Assembly (NCBI RefSeq): GCF_019649055.1
Contig: NW_026570248.1
Location: forward strand, 682,001 to 746,000
Reading direction: 5' to 3'
Length of the DNA stretch: 64,000 nucleotides
Source: Paramacrobiotus metropolitanus
Taxonomy: Eukaryota; Tardigrada; Eutardigrada; Parachela; Macrobiotidae
The translations under genes and the position numbers were made by a program. Below are positions 9,061 to 27,556 of the stretch, in pieces. Every line of letters begins with the position of its first letter. Position 1 is the stretch's first letter. The notes beneath the pieces are model-generated. The model did not search any database and was not told the DNA's origin. It saw only the letters and a list, made by a program, of their open reading frames with translations.

Positions 9061-10003
9061 TACGTGGCGCCGTACAGTTCTTGCGAATATTTTAAAGGGG
9101 CGTTAGGCGAGCGTATTCAAAGGTTATCGAGCGCCATAGGTTCATGTTTCGTGCGGCTGTACTACGATCACTCCAGGTCCCCAACCCGCCAACCGACTAA
9201 CAGCGGAAACCAGATTTCACGTAACATTTCGACTGGTTTTGAAAGAAATTGTTGATTCAAAAACAAACAGTTAAGGGAATTCCTTCGCAGATACGAAGAC
9301 GCGGCTGGATAACAGAAGTCCAGAATCGACTGAAAGGCTATCGAGCGAGAATTCAACAGTCAAGAGCCCCCAGTGACCACTGGCATTTCTGAGGCGAATT
9401 GGCTGGGCGGCCTGGGCCGCTCCGCCGAAAATTGACAATCGGCGATAGGCGATAGCATAAGGCTTCTTATGTCAACTGCCGTCCGAGTTAGGTAATAACA
9501 GATACAGGCTGCGCGATTATGCGCCAACCTTGAGAGTTAGTTAGCCGTTCTCGAATCTCGACTGACCAGAAAATTCGCGAAGTACGACCAAAATAATTAC
9601 GTAACCCGCAGATTAGGGTGGTCCAAAACCGGGAAAATGATGGGTGCCTAGTACTGCCTACTCATTAATAACGTTGTTCCCAATTCCCAGCATTACAGAA
9701 TTTCATTTTTTCTTAATACGGACAAGAAAAACAGCGCGAACTAATGTTTTCCACCCCTACATTATTCTGGACTTCAAATTAATAGCTATAAGAGAACTTC
9801 TTGTAGGTAGCTGGTAGTGCCAGTAAAACGAATCGTTTGCTGTTTACCAAGAGTCCAAGTTTCTCCATTTCGCCAGTTCTTGCTTCTTAACGACTGCAGC
9901 TCATGCTGGTGGCTTGATTTAGTCACCGAATGTGTTGGCTCTGCACTCTGAGTACTAGTTGGCCGTAGTTGCAATTATCTTTTTTACATTCGTGAAAAAT
10001 ACA
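9061..10003. other. Intergenic region upstream of the USP gene
   Basis: No convincing coding frame is seen. It probably contains the boundary of the retrotransposon and the promoter and 5' UTR of the downstream USP gene. No repeat, tRNA or clear core promoter element stood out. Confidence 0.4.
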
Positions 10004-13000
10004 ATGGTTCAAGACAAGATAAAAACGGAGCCTGACAGTTCGACCATGGATGTGGATAATCAGCAAGAGCTGGACGCCAAAGGTCTCCTTAAAGAAATGG
10101 AGGATGCTGAGAAAGCCTATCCATATATTGCGGGAGAAGATTGGTTGGTTTCTTGTTCAGTCGGAATGTGGTTGCATATGCTCAAGGGTTTTCTAGTTTA
10201 CACTCAGTCTGATGCATTTCAACACTCTTTTCATGATAAAGATCTGGTAGACAGTACTTAGCGGGTTAATAAAAAAAATCCGATTAAATCATGAAAACGG
10301 CATTTTTCCAGGTACATTATCAGTACGAAATGGCGGAATCAGCTGAAGAAATATTTGGAGGAGAATGCGGAAAATCCCACTACCAATCCTGGTCCGATTG
10401 ATAACAGCGAAATTATTGAACGAGGTCGGTTTCTTTCTGGTCAACACTCAACAGTGAACACTGACTGACTCGACAGTTTGCATAAGTACTATGCTGTTCG
10501 ATATTTTGTAGTGGACAATGTGAATTACGTGAAACCGGATGACGTCGTTACGCGTGAGGAGTTTGAGTTTTTACCAGAGCGATTATGGAAAAAATTGGCT
10601 GCTCGCTTTGGGTGTGTGGAAAGCCTGGAGAAGCAAGAGATCTTGGCCAGAGTCTATGAATCCTCCCCCCTTAATTTTCAGGTGTGGCGGCGTCACCCGT
10701 TTTCCCTGCCCTTCATATTTGAAAATTCGCTTATTTCTGCATTTTAATTGTTTGCTGCGTTAAATTTTGGTTTCTTAACTTTCCTTAATTTTTTTACTGG
10801 TATTTTCCACTCTTGTTGACTTTGAATTCCGGCTGAACAGATCGAAGCGCGGCCCCTCATCGTGGAATGCTGTTTGTATCCGGATATCCAGAAGATCGAA
10901 AAAGTTCGTGTGCGACGAGGCTCCACTATTCGTAAGGATTGCGACGTGGGCGTTAAAATCTGTTTTGGCGTCTTATACTGTTTGTTTTGTGTTGTGGAAT
11001 CAGGAGAATGTGTGCAAGATCTCTTCATGAAGTTCGCTGTGGAAAGCAAAAAGTGTCGTCTTTGGCTGTATCATCCCGATGGTACGCTGGACATGCCCGA
11101 GCCAAACCCTGATAAGCGGGTCAATGAACTGGATCTGTCTATTCATCACGTAGGTCTTCGTGGGTGCAGGGCGGTTGGTTTTGGTAGTGGCATTCTCCTG
11201 TTTGATAGTTGGTCATCCTGGAAGTGGGGCACGATGAAAACTTTGAACTGGACAATGATAAAGCCAAAGACCGGCTGCGTGACGGCCTTCGCATGCAGCG
11301 TAATGCCGCAAACAGACCAGTGGAGGAAAAGAAGTCGTACAATCTGAGGTCCAGCCAGCAAAATCGGTCAGATATCTCCTCCTGGAGTATTGTCAGCCGC
11401 TTGGATGATTCGTCGTCCCAGCAGCCCGGACTGGTCGGGTTGGGCAATTTGGGAAATACCTGCTTCATGAATTCTTCGCTCCAGTGCATCAGTAATATCC
11501 CTGAATTGACCAAGTATTTTGTCACTAAAGATTATGAGAAAGACTTGAACACGGATAATCCTTTGGGAAAGGGTGGAGAAGTAGCCAAAACATACGCTGA
11601 TCTCGTCACTCAGATTTGGATGCCTAGTAGAGGTGGTGTGATTTACCCGTCTAAATTCAAGGTGAGGTCTACCCTTTTTGCATTTGCCATTTACCCAGTG
11701 CCAAAATGTACGGGGTGTACTTTCAGAGTATTATGTCGCGTTATACTCATTTGTTTAACGGAGCTCAACAGGACTCACAAGAAAGCATGCAGTTTATTAT
11801 TGACTGCTTACACGAAGACCTCAATCGCATTCGAAAGAAGCCGTACAAAGAGCAAAACGATGAAGAGGATCCTAATAAAAGCGATGCGGTAGGTGTTGGT
11901 CATACGTATTTCATGAAACATGTTCGGTTAATTTAAAAGATATCCGATTAGGAAAAGGCCAGTGAATCATGGGAAGCTTATACCGCTAGGAACAGCTCAG
12001 TGATTGTGGATTTATTTTGTGGCCAAGTCCGTTCCGTTTTGAAGTGTCCTGACTGTAAAAAGACTTCCACCACTTTTGATCCCATGATGTATTATTCGCT
12101 GCCGCTGCCTTCTAACCAAATGAGGAAGATTGTCTACACTTTTATACCGTACAAAGTCAATTTGCCACCTATAAAGGTAAACCAATCGACCCCTTAGAGT
12201 GCAGTCTTGGTTGGGTTTTCAAACTCATGTTTTTTTGTCGTGGCAGAAATCAGTTAACGTATCCAAAATTGGGACTTTCAATGATCTTCTCGCTGAAGTG
12301 AGCAAGCAAGTTGACACGGTGCCCCCAGATTGCGTAAGATGTTTTAGTTTGTCTGCATTTTTAAAGATACCATTTCAGCTGTTTTTTCTTCAGCTCATGG
12401 CTTGTGATCTTCACGAGAATCGAGTTGTAACCGTTTACCAGGGAACTTCCTCCATTGATACATTAGGAGAACGGACACGTCTTTATGTTTATGAATTACC
12501 TTGCAAAGTCAACGACGAGGAAAAAGTTCCGGTCGTGGTGTATATTCGAAAAATTAGGTATGTTGCTCGTATTCTTGTAACTTGTTGCTTATATATAAAA
12601 TGCAAATCGTGTTTATATATTTTGCCACGGTTTTGGATTTCGGTTGCAGACCTGAAGTTTCGTCGTCGTATTTTTCGTCTTCTAATATGACGATATACGA
12701 CATTCCTTTCGTTATTGCTGTACCCAAAAAAGGAATGCGTTCATCGGATCTGTACGTTTCCTTATATTTGAAGTTGCTGTAAGTCTTTCCGTAGAAGTGT
12801 ATATCACTGAGATGAATCATATTTGAACATTGAATTAGGAGAATTCCTTGGGGATTTTTTTAGACCCCGACTAGGCCCGCACGCTAACCTGCTAAAGAAG
12901 GAAGAAACGGTCAATATTGGTGACAGCTCAGAGCCGAACTTAACAAATGGTAATGCAGATGATGTTCCTACCGCGGACGTTGACGGAAATTCCATGGACG

Positions 13001-14258
13001 AAGAAATCTTTCCCGACAACGCCAATTCGCAAATTTTCAATGCTATATTGGCTGCTCCGAAGATTTTTTCAGTTTGTACGATCAACCAGAATGGCAGTGT
13101 ATCCCTTGATGAGATCAAGATGAACCAGAAGGCCCGTGTGTCGTTCAAGACCACCCACAGCACCAGCCAAGCGTATTTGGCAATGGACTTCCGTGGAGAG
13201 ATTTTGGATAAACTGTTTATGAAAGCTCCCGAACCGGTAAACGCATTTCAGCTTAGATTTGATTAATGTAGTTGATAGATCAAAATAAGTTTTCCAAGGT
13301 TATGGACTTGGACAAGAATGTAACGTACGGACGGACACCAGAGACGGTTGACCTGAAGGACTGCTTCAGACTCTTCTTAAAACAGGAGAAACTTGGTGAA
13401 GCAAACATGTGGAGATGCCCATTTTGCAAAGAGGAGAAGTGTGCGGTGAAAAAACTGGATTTATACAAAATGCCCCAGTATATGTTCGTGCATTTGAAGC
13501 GATTCCAGTACAATCGCTTTTACCGCGAGAAACTGAATACGAAAGTGAAATTCCCTGTGACGTAAGTGCAGGATAGAGTAAAGCGATTGGAAGTCGTAAG
13601 AAACAGCATGTATCGCTAGTACTTAACCTAGTTTCGAAATTGTGATTTGCAGTTTATGGCGGTGCGAAATGCCATATATATATATATTCTTCTGAATTAC
13701 TAGTACTGTTCACACATACTGTATGTAATAAAGTGAATAATTGTTACCGGCTTATTATATTATTAAATCATGTTTTGCGGAACGTTTTTCTGAAAAAGGT
13801 AAAATTAATGAATTCGATTTAATTAATGCTGGGGTAGTGTTCCTTTTGAAACCATTGTTGATATTTTTAGTGGATTGGATATAAGTGATTTGGTCATCAA
13901 CCGCGACGAACGTCCTGTAGTATACGATTTGGTGGGTCAGTCGTGTCACTCTGGTGGACTGGGCGGCGGGCATTACTGGGCGGTATGTCGGAACGAACAG
14001 GACCAGAAATGGTATAATTTTAATGATTCCTCGGTTCGACCGGCTGACCACACTGACATGGAGGTAAGTTAATCCGTTTGCTTATAGCTTCGGATTTATA
14101 AAGAGCAACTTGGTTTCCCACGGGCTTCATAATTTCAGAGTGAAACCACTCCATATATTCTGGTTTTTCGACGCCGAGCGGTGAAGGACTGCCAGACGTC
14201 ATCGGATTCTAATGAGCCATCAAATGCGCAAGCGTCTATGGATGTGGATAGTATTTAA
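10004..14258 (+). CDS. USP15: Ubiquitin-specific protease, USP4/11/15 subfamily
   Basis: Fifteen exons give about 964 residues: 10004-10143, 10312-10428, 10477-10681, 10841-10931, 11004-11149, 11209-11661, 11727-11888, 11952-12176, 12247-12333, 12394-12557, 12650-12778, 12864-13236, 13272-13561, 13871-14063, 14139-14258. Phases agree throughout; the exon 3 end is the least certain. The N-terminus carries a DUSP domain (WYIISTKWRNQLKKYL, NPGPIDNSEII) and a ubiquitin-like region. The peptidase has the Cys box GLGNLGNTCFMNSSLQC, a conserved HEDLNRIRKKPY segment, zinc-finger pairs CPDC and CPFC, and the His box (GGGHYWAVCRN, then WYNFNDSSV). This order is specific to USP4/11/15, which remove ubiquitin from proteins in the cytosol and nucleus. 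Catalytic Cys, His and Asp are all present. The His box has Trp where relatives usually have Thr. Which of the three vertebrate paralogues is closest cannot be told, so the symbol is nominal. It converges on the Nudix gene, 212 bases away. Confidence 0.93.
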
Positions 14259-14470
14259 ACATGTGCGAACTGATCTTTCATGGTTTTCGCTTGTTTGCGT
14301 TGCACGTGGTGCATTTCTGCTTGATTGTGTAACAGAATTGCGAAAAGTTCAAAATTATTTATGTCATTATAGTAGGAGTTTATTTATGTGTAATTTACCT
14401 GAACGGCTGAACTGCTTTGCAAAGTTCTAAAAATGGAGTTTTCGTATGGGCATAAACGGAAATCGTATCG

Positions 14471-15247
14471 TCATTTGATCATTTTAACCTTGCCGAAACA
14501 GCCAAGGCAGAACCCCGGTTCAAAACATTGCAAAACATTCAGCAAAATAACCGCAGTCATTCCCCATATACGTCTGCTGGTTATCCCGTCATTAACAACA
14601 AATACTGGTAGTCGCAAACCGTGCCTTGTTCGGAAACTAGTATAACGCACATTCTCTGGGTTTAAAAGTGAAGCCATACTGCAAGTAAAAATTTCTTCCA
14701 CTTCCGTTGGATTCGGTTTAAACTCATCCATCGAAACATCACCGGTATAACCGACTACTGCCGAAAGCATCGCTCCGTCACGAGTTGGCATGGGCGGCAG
14801 CGTTGTCCAAATATCCGTACTCTGCACTGGCACACCAATCTCTTCCTGTGTTTCCCTTAGTGCAGTGTGTATGACATCCTTATCAGTTGGATCGGATTTT
14901 CCCCCTGGAAAACTGATTTCGCCTCTGTGCTTGGCAAGATTACTCGAACGCAGGGTGAACAGCACCGACGGTATCCCTTTGACCGTGCAGAATGGAACAA
15001 GAACGGCGTAGCTGCCAGTTGAACGTTGAGTGGTGATTTCGGGGCGACCCAAACCTTCTCCTTTCTGTCGCGAAGGTAGCACCATTGTCCCTTTTGCAGC
15101 AGCATGACGAAGGAAATCCGCTTTGTGAGAATCAAATCTCCAGTCGCTGGGAAAATTTGTCGTTTCAGCCGTCACGGTTGCATACTGTCGAGCTCGAAGA
15201 GCAGTTGTTACACGCGAAGAAATTATATTCACCGATTTATAAGACAT
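14471..15247 (-). CDS. NUDT8: NUDT8-type mitochondrial CoA diphosphatase (Nudix)
   Basis: A single uninterrupted frame of 258 codons runs from ATG (15247) to TGA (14471). The Nudix box is present (GGKSDPTDKD ... RETQEEIGV) with the REx2EExG metal-binding core. It is preceded by the CoA-hydrolase signature (LFTLRSSNLAKHRGEISFPGG in the + N-to-C direction, here split: LFTLRSS then HRGEISFPGG) that marks NUDT7/NUDT8. These enzymes cleave CoA and CoA esters to phosphopantetheine and 3',5'-ADP. The first ~30 residues are basic and Ser/Thr-rich with no acidic residue, like a mitochondrial presequence, and there is no C-terminal peroxisomal SKL signal, which favours NUDT8 over NUDT7. Length matches the family. 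The gene has no introns, unlike almost every neighbour. It lies head to head with CCDC51, whose product is also mitochondrial. Confidence 0.9.
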   Translation of the reverse strand: MSYKSVNIISSRVTTALRARQYATVTAETTNFPSDWRFDSHKADFLRHAAAKGTMVLPSRQKGEGLGRPEITTQRSTGSYAVLVPFCTVKGIPSVLFTLRSSNLAKHRGEISFPGGKSDPTDKDVIHTALRETQEEIGVPVQSTDIWTTLPPMPTRDGAMLSAVVGYTGDVSMDEFKPNPTEVEEIFTCSMASLLNPENVRYTSFRTRHGLRLPVFVVNDGITSRRIWGMTAVILLNVLQCFEPGFCLGCFGKVKMIK

Positions 15248-15870
15248 CCACAGTCAGATTCCACCGCTGTTCCTACAGAGTACAGGCTACAGAGTATAGA
15301 GACGAAATTTTGTGATAAAAATAAAGACTTTTTTCTATTTAATTTTTATAACCGGCCAAAAAATATCGTCTTACCATCACTTATGCCTCGTGCGTCTTTG
15401 TACAAAATTTGTTTTCATCGCGAACGACGTGAGGGAAGACTGGAAGTCAAACATTTTACAGATGCGATTTTACAATCGGCAATAAGTAATGAATCTCCGT
15501 CGAAAGCGCTACCGCCCCCTAGGGACACTATGCAAACCCACACCTCACTACATCAGCTGGTTAAAGGATCTGCAGGAGAGCATTAACATAGTGTGCTCTC
15601 TTTGTAGTTCTTTTCCAGATTAAATTTTACCTTTACCTGGTCAGGTTCGTTTTTCATTTAGGTTAGGGTTTTCGCTTTTCAGTCATCGACGTTCGACACT
15701 GTTGAATTGGTTGGATTTCATATGACTAAGTTCTGTGGAATGTTACAGACTAAAGTATAAACTTGTTCCAGCAATTTGTTTTCAAGCTGGGGGAGCTTGG
15801 TCATTCTGATGATCCTAAACCCTAATCCTTCTCCTCACCGTATTACGGTGAAATAGATTATTGACATATC
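15248..15870. promoter_or_regulatory. Divergent promoter region of NUDT8 and CCDC51
   Basis: These 623 bases separate the start codons of two oppositely transcribed genes whose products both act in mitochondria, so both promoters must lie here or in upstream untranslated exons. No TATA box or named factor site is clear by eye. The role is inferred from gene arrangement only. Confidence 0.45.
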
Positions 15871-17741
15871 ATGACTTCTTCATTTCGTACGACTAGCTTG
15901 CTGTTGACCTGCTTGGAACGTTGCAAACCACAACGGGCACTGTACGGACCGCTGCGCTGTCTCACCAGCACCTCAACATCACCTCCAGTGTCTGCGACTG
16001 TAGCGAACGCCGCAATTACTGCAACAGCATGGACAAACCAGAAACTTTCGTACTGGATGCAGATGTACGAAGACTTTCTGGGCTTAACAGAAGTCAAAAA
16101 CGCACAGAACCAAGTTATTCAGGTGAGACTTTTGGCAGAATACGGCCTTGAGAAGCGTTGTTCGCTGCGAAAGTCAGTACCGCAGAGCGTTTGGTTAAGG
16201 CGGCACTATCTGTGTGCTATGATGCTGATTCGTGTCCGTTCCACTAAAAACTACTGTTTTAGGCCGAAAGAGACTTCATCGAAGCACAGCAAGAACGGCG
16301 GGAGCGAACAATGCAAGTGACAGGCGTTCAAAACAAGTTAAAGGAAATTCGTGCTGAATTGGATAGGACGTCTCGCGGCGAAGACAAATATTTAGAACTG
16401 GTCACACAGGAGCATCGACTGGTGAAGGAAGAGCGAAGGTACATCAAAGTTTTTCGAGTTATCATTTGTGAAATCTCTCGAAATGTATGGTACATGCAGT
16501 TGCTGGATTGAATGCTTAACGATTGTTTTTGTTTTTTGCATATTATGTTTTTCGCTTTCGAAATATTTTGAAAGAAGTTCATAATCGCGCCTAAATAACA
16601 AAGCGGTCAGATAGAAAGTTCTTATATTTATTTTTCAATAATAATTACTATTTATTTATTATATATTCTATTTGAATAATTATTATTTATGTCTCTGTCT
16701 GTATGACTGTATAGCATACTTGTAGAATGCAATCGTGATCAAACTAATTTGAAAATCCAATCGTATAATATCGTATTTGTCCAATATCGTATTTGTAATT
16801 TCCTGTTTGTAATTGCTGGTTTTTTTCTGCCCTTACGAAAAATTAATGACTCCCGGTCACTAATTGGTCAAATACGGTATGTTGTGATCTGACAAGGATT
16901 TCTGGATCAGCCACCTACTTATGAAGAGAAGAAATATATGCTATACTTTGTCTTTATGCCAGCTGGTGTGTGAATGAAGTTAAACCCCAATACCCGCTGA
17001 TAATTTAACTTTTGAAAGGTCGTTCGTTAACTACGGCTTTAATCAAATATAGTGAAAGCTGTTTGCAGTTTGGAAACCGTTTTGGAACATTCAGAGAGCA
17101 GGGAACGAGATAGGTTTGCACTATTATCTGCCGCTGTTCGCGAAAGCCATGAAAAGGAGCGATCTCGAGCTGAACGCACGAAATACTGGTCAGTGATCGG
17201 ATCGGTTATTGGGGCGATTATTGGAATACTGGGAACGTCGATTAATAATTGGTTGAAAATGCGGGAATTGCAGAGCTTGGTGACGCGCTCAGCAGCCGGC
17301 AGCGCTGTACCGGTGGAGAATATTGCCGGGGAATTATCAGCTCTCGCTAAAACTCAACACCAACAACTGGAGTCTTTCATTGGGGATCTGAAAACATTAT
17401 TAGGAGAACAGGGACATGCGCCTGAAGGCCAGGTCACGGTACCCACAGTGGATGGCTCATTACCGTCCAAAGATGTTCTGCAGTTGCTTACCGAGCAGCG
17501 ATTTGTCCTACTAAAGGAGATGCAGACCGTTAAAGACTTGGTAGCCGCGAGGAAAAATTTGAGCCCATCCAGCGCAGAGGCGATTGTGTACGTGAAGAAT
17601 GATCTTGCAGAGGCTCTGGAGAGAACTGAGCAGAGCATGGAGTGGAAAATGAAAATTAATTCAATAGTTACTGCCGCCTTTCTTTACACAGCTTTTGCGT
17701 TATCCGTACCGGTAATTTATTATCTGTTTGGTCAGAAATAA
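15871..17741 (+). CDS. CCDC51: CCDC51/MITOK, mitochondrial K-ATP channel pore subunit
   Basis: Three exons (15871-16122, 16263-16438, 17069-17741) give 366 residues; phases fit. The N-terminus is a Ser/Thr/Arg-rich presequence-like stretch. A coiled-coil region follows (WMQMYEDFLGLTEVKNAQ, then LVTQEHRLVKEERR). The most diagnostic block is LLSAAVRESHEKERSRAERT directly before the first membrane span (VIGSVIGAIIGILG). A second span (IVTAAFLYTAFALSVPVIYY) sits at the C-terminus. This matches human CCDC51 in order and length. The family forms the pore of the ATP-sensitive K+ channel of the mitochondrial inner membrane. The ABC-type regulatory partner (MITOSUR/ABCB8) is not in the window. The third exon begins within an in-frame-stop-containing region, so the acceptor at 17067-17068 (GTTTGCAG) decides its start. 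Confidence 0.92.
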
Positions 17742-19923
17742 ATAGCTAGAACTCTATGATTTCCAGATAATGATTGTGATGGTCTTTGTTTTTCTTTTAT
17801 GTGATTTTAATTATCTTTTGCCGTTTGTAATATTTCTAAAGAAAAATGGGAGGCATAAATAGCAACACTTGATACTGTTGGACGTCGCAAGCACTTCGTA
17901 TGCTCCAAACTTGAATAACGATGTTATGCCGGCACTTTTGACGTACTCCAGTCTCTTTCTAATTTTGTTTTAAACCGATATTGAAGGAGTAAATTGTACA
18001 ATCTGTAAATAGCGTCTGTAAGTACATAAGTTAACATCGCACTGAACCAGTTTATTTGACGCAGTATCGATTGCTTTGGATTTACTACTTACCGTACTTC
18101 GTCAGTGCAGCAGCATCTGTTCTGACAAGTATTGCTGGATTAAAGAATTTTTGAGATGCTGATCACGCAGGCTTACGATTTTATACTACTACCGAGTACA
18201 GATAGTAAAAGCTGCAACAAACGATGGAAATATCGGTGTGCCAATATTTGCTACTGTAATGCTTGCGAACTTCGTCTGTTCCATAGTTCCACTTCGGCTT
18301 ATATAATAATATTCATGCTTACAGTCAGACATGCATTCGACACGCCGCTATATGCAGTAGAAATTTTTTTTCACTACTGGTGACGGCTATGTACTTTTTC
18401 TAAGAAGTTTGTCGTTAAACTGTTTAGAAACAAAAATATTTAGAAACAAAAATATGTTTTGCGGGAAGAATTAATACGAAATCACGTGTTGATACAAAAT
18501 TTTCGGATTAAACAAAATGACAATATGCACATTATTGTACTCGTACATTGATAGAAAAGTTTTTATTGCGTAATAACAATTAACAGGGAGTGCATGTAGT
18601 CCGACAATTAACACATCAGTCTAAAAATATTAGAGTCGTGTAAAATTTGGCGGACTTCATGTGCATCAAGTAACAGACGGTGATGTTCTCACGGTCTCGC
18701 CTGACCGGGAGTTTTCTCACTGTATTAAATGTTGGACGACATATAAATGCTGCTGGTGAACCAGCTCTCCGCTTCCGCTGCGCGATTCCCATTTAACTTG
18801 ATACAGTATGAAGGAAGGATGGTGTGTGCGTGAAACAAGGTTTAGACAATTATTGATTTTTATGCGGATCACTTGGCGAGGCACAAAATAAGCAGAACGG
18901 AATTTCTGGTTTACAGTGGTTGTGATATATTCTGCATGCAAATGGCAATAGCTCTCCGCGACTAGTTTTGCGTACGCACTACACTAGTCGTACTGCAGCT
19001 GCACAAAAGACCACCGCGAACGCACTTCCCACATTTTAACGGCTTACATATGTGTGTAAGACTGGCGTAGCCCAGCCGTCGCTTAAAAGTGCGTATAACA
19101 ACCATAGCATCCAGGTTTATCCGGTAGCGGATATTTTCGCCTAGCTTCACGCAATGACAACCAACATCTACATATAATATGTGAAGAATGTTGTGGTACG
19201 AGGCGCGGATGATGTTTGTATAAAATGCAGTAACGCGGTCCAACAAATATTTCCTTTAATTCATTCATAAATAGCACATGAATTTCGGGAAAATTTTTGG
19301 CCGTCCCAGTGCACAGGTTGTTTTCTTCCGGACGGTGGATGTCATTTATTTTGAGCAGGCGATTGTGCTGAATGCTCTGAGCACATGCTAATTATGTAAT
19401 TAATACCATCCGTGCCATATATAGTGCCTGGAAAATGTGGGGGAGTCCAAGTGTTTACGCTGTTGCCCGTCTGTAGGATTATTACATATACTACACTTGG
19501 GTCACCGGAAGCCAGTCCCCCCGAATTGTCCTGTTTTTTCCTGCATTCCATTCAGATTTCACGCCTCACCTGCTACCACTTAATCTGCTGAATATTCATT
19601 GAGAAATCTTGCTCCCTCTTCCATGCCGCGCGCACGGGGATAGCGCGTCAAATTGAGAGAGAGTGAGATCGTGGCGTTGAGGAAATTTTTTCCAGCTGTA
19701 TCATCACAATATGAAGCTGCCAAACAGACCTCGATTGTTGAATCCATCTAAGCGGCAACGTTTAGTAATGATTCTCTGATCTGTGCTGTGAATATCCCCC
19801 CAGCTTATTCTGAACAGGCGCTAATACGGTTTGTGTATAGTAGTGCATGTCGCCCGTTGGTTATTGATGGTAAAGACATTCCGGAGGATGCGTAGTGTGG
19901 CTGACAATTAGATTACATTCAGC
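17742..19923. other. Intergenic, CCDC51 to Shal; Shal 5' region
   Basis: 2.2 kb without a recognisable coding exon. It probably contains the CCDC51 3' UTR and the promoter and 5' UTR of the Shal channel. A short GAGA run lies near 19654-19666. Nothing else specific is seen. Confidence 0.4.
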
Positions 19924-26585
<6,662 letters not shown>

Positions 26586-27556
26586 AACAATAGAAAAAAA
26601 TTTTCATTGTTCCTCTGAACCCTGTTGGACACGCTAGTAGTTGTGGGTGCGTCAAAAACGATGTGGATCTTCTTGTCGACACCAGCACAATGTTTTCCAG
26701 ATGGTCAAACCACAAACGATCGAGGATGAAGTGATAGTTATAAGCTAGGAGGAAATTCATTCAGAATTACTAGCAATCTAGATTACAGATCTGCTGTAGC
26801 GTGGAGTTACTAGAAGTACTTTCAATGATCTTGTGAACAGATTTGTGCAGATGTGCACACAGTTGCGAGGATGTAAATGGTATGGAAAATTTACTCACCT
26901 TTGTGTATAAATCAATGTTATTCGGGGGCTAATCAACAAAATTTAGAAACAAATTAAACGAAATACTTAACATGGCAGCATGCTCACATTAAGGTTAAGA
27001 AAAACAAAATTGAGGTCGAATAATACGATCACGGCTTAAATTAACATATGCGATTCCATTGATTTGCTGACCTTGTGACGCGCTGAGTTTGGTCAAATTG
27101 ACAGTAGACCATGGAAAGAGTCTATGCTAAATTAAACCGTTTATGTGCAGTTAAATCTAGGTTTACAGTTTATATAATCATATCAACACTTTATGTCGGT
27201 CAGGCTTATACCAACGATGAGATTGGTTTTGTTTCAGATAATAAATTATGTAACTGATCATAACACACATCGTACTCATATTACTTCATCTGAACGGCAT
27301 TACACACTGCGTGCCTTTATTGTTTAATTTCATTGAAGTACAAAAGTATTTTGATAAGTAAGTATACAACTGGCACAAAAGTGTTGAGAAATCGCGTTAT
27401 GAGTATAATCAAAATCATTCAAAATTGACCGTACTTTGGACATAAGACATATGTATAAGACAATCGGAACAGATGGAATAGTCCCGCAGAATATATTACT
27501 AAGACAACCCAGCAAATTAAAAAAGTAATAGTCACAGTGTTATATGACAAAAAACT
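26586..27556. other. Convergent intergenic region, Shal and GRIP 3' ends
   Basis: About 970 bases between the stop codons of Shal (+) and GRIP (-). Presumably both 3' UTRs. No coding potential or repeat recognised. Confidence 0.5.

Noticed and set aside
13672-13687. TA dinucleotide run in the USP intron
   Set aside because: Short simple repeat with no further structure; not worth a separate feature.
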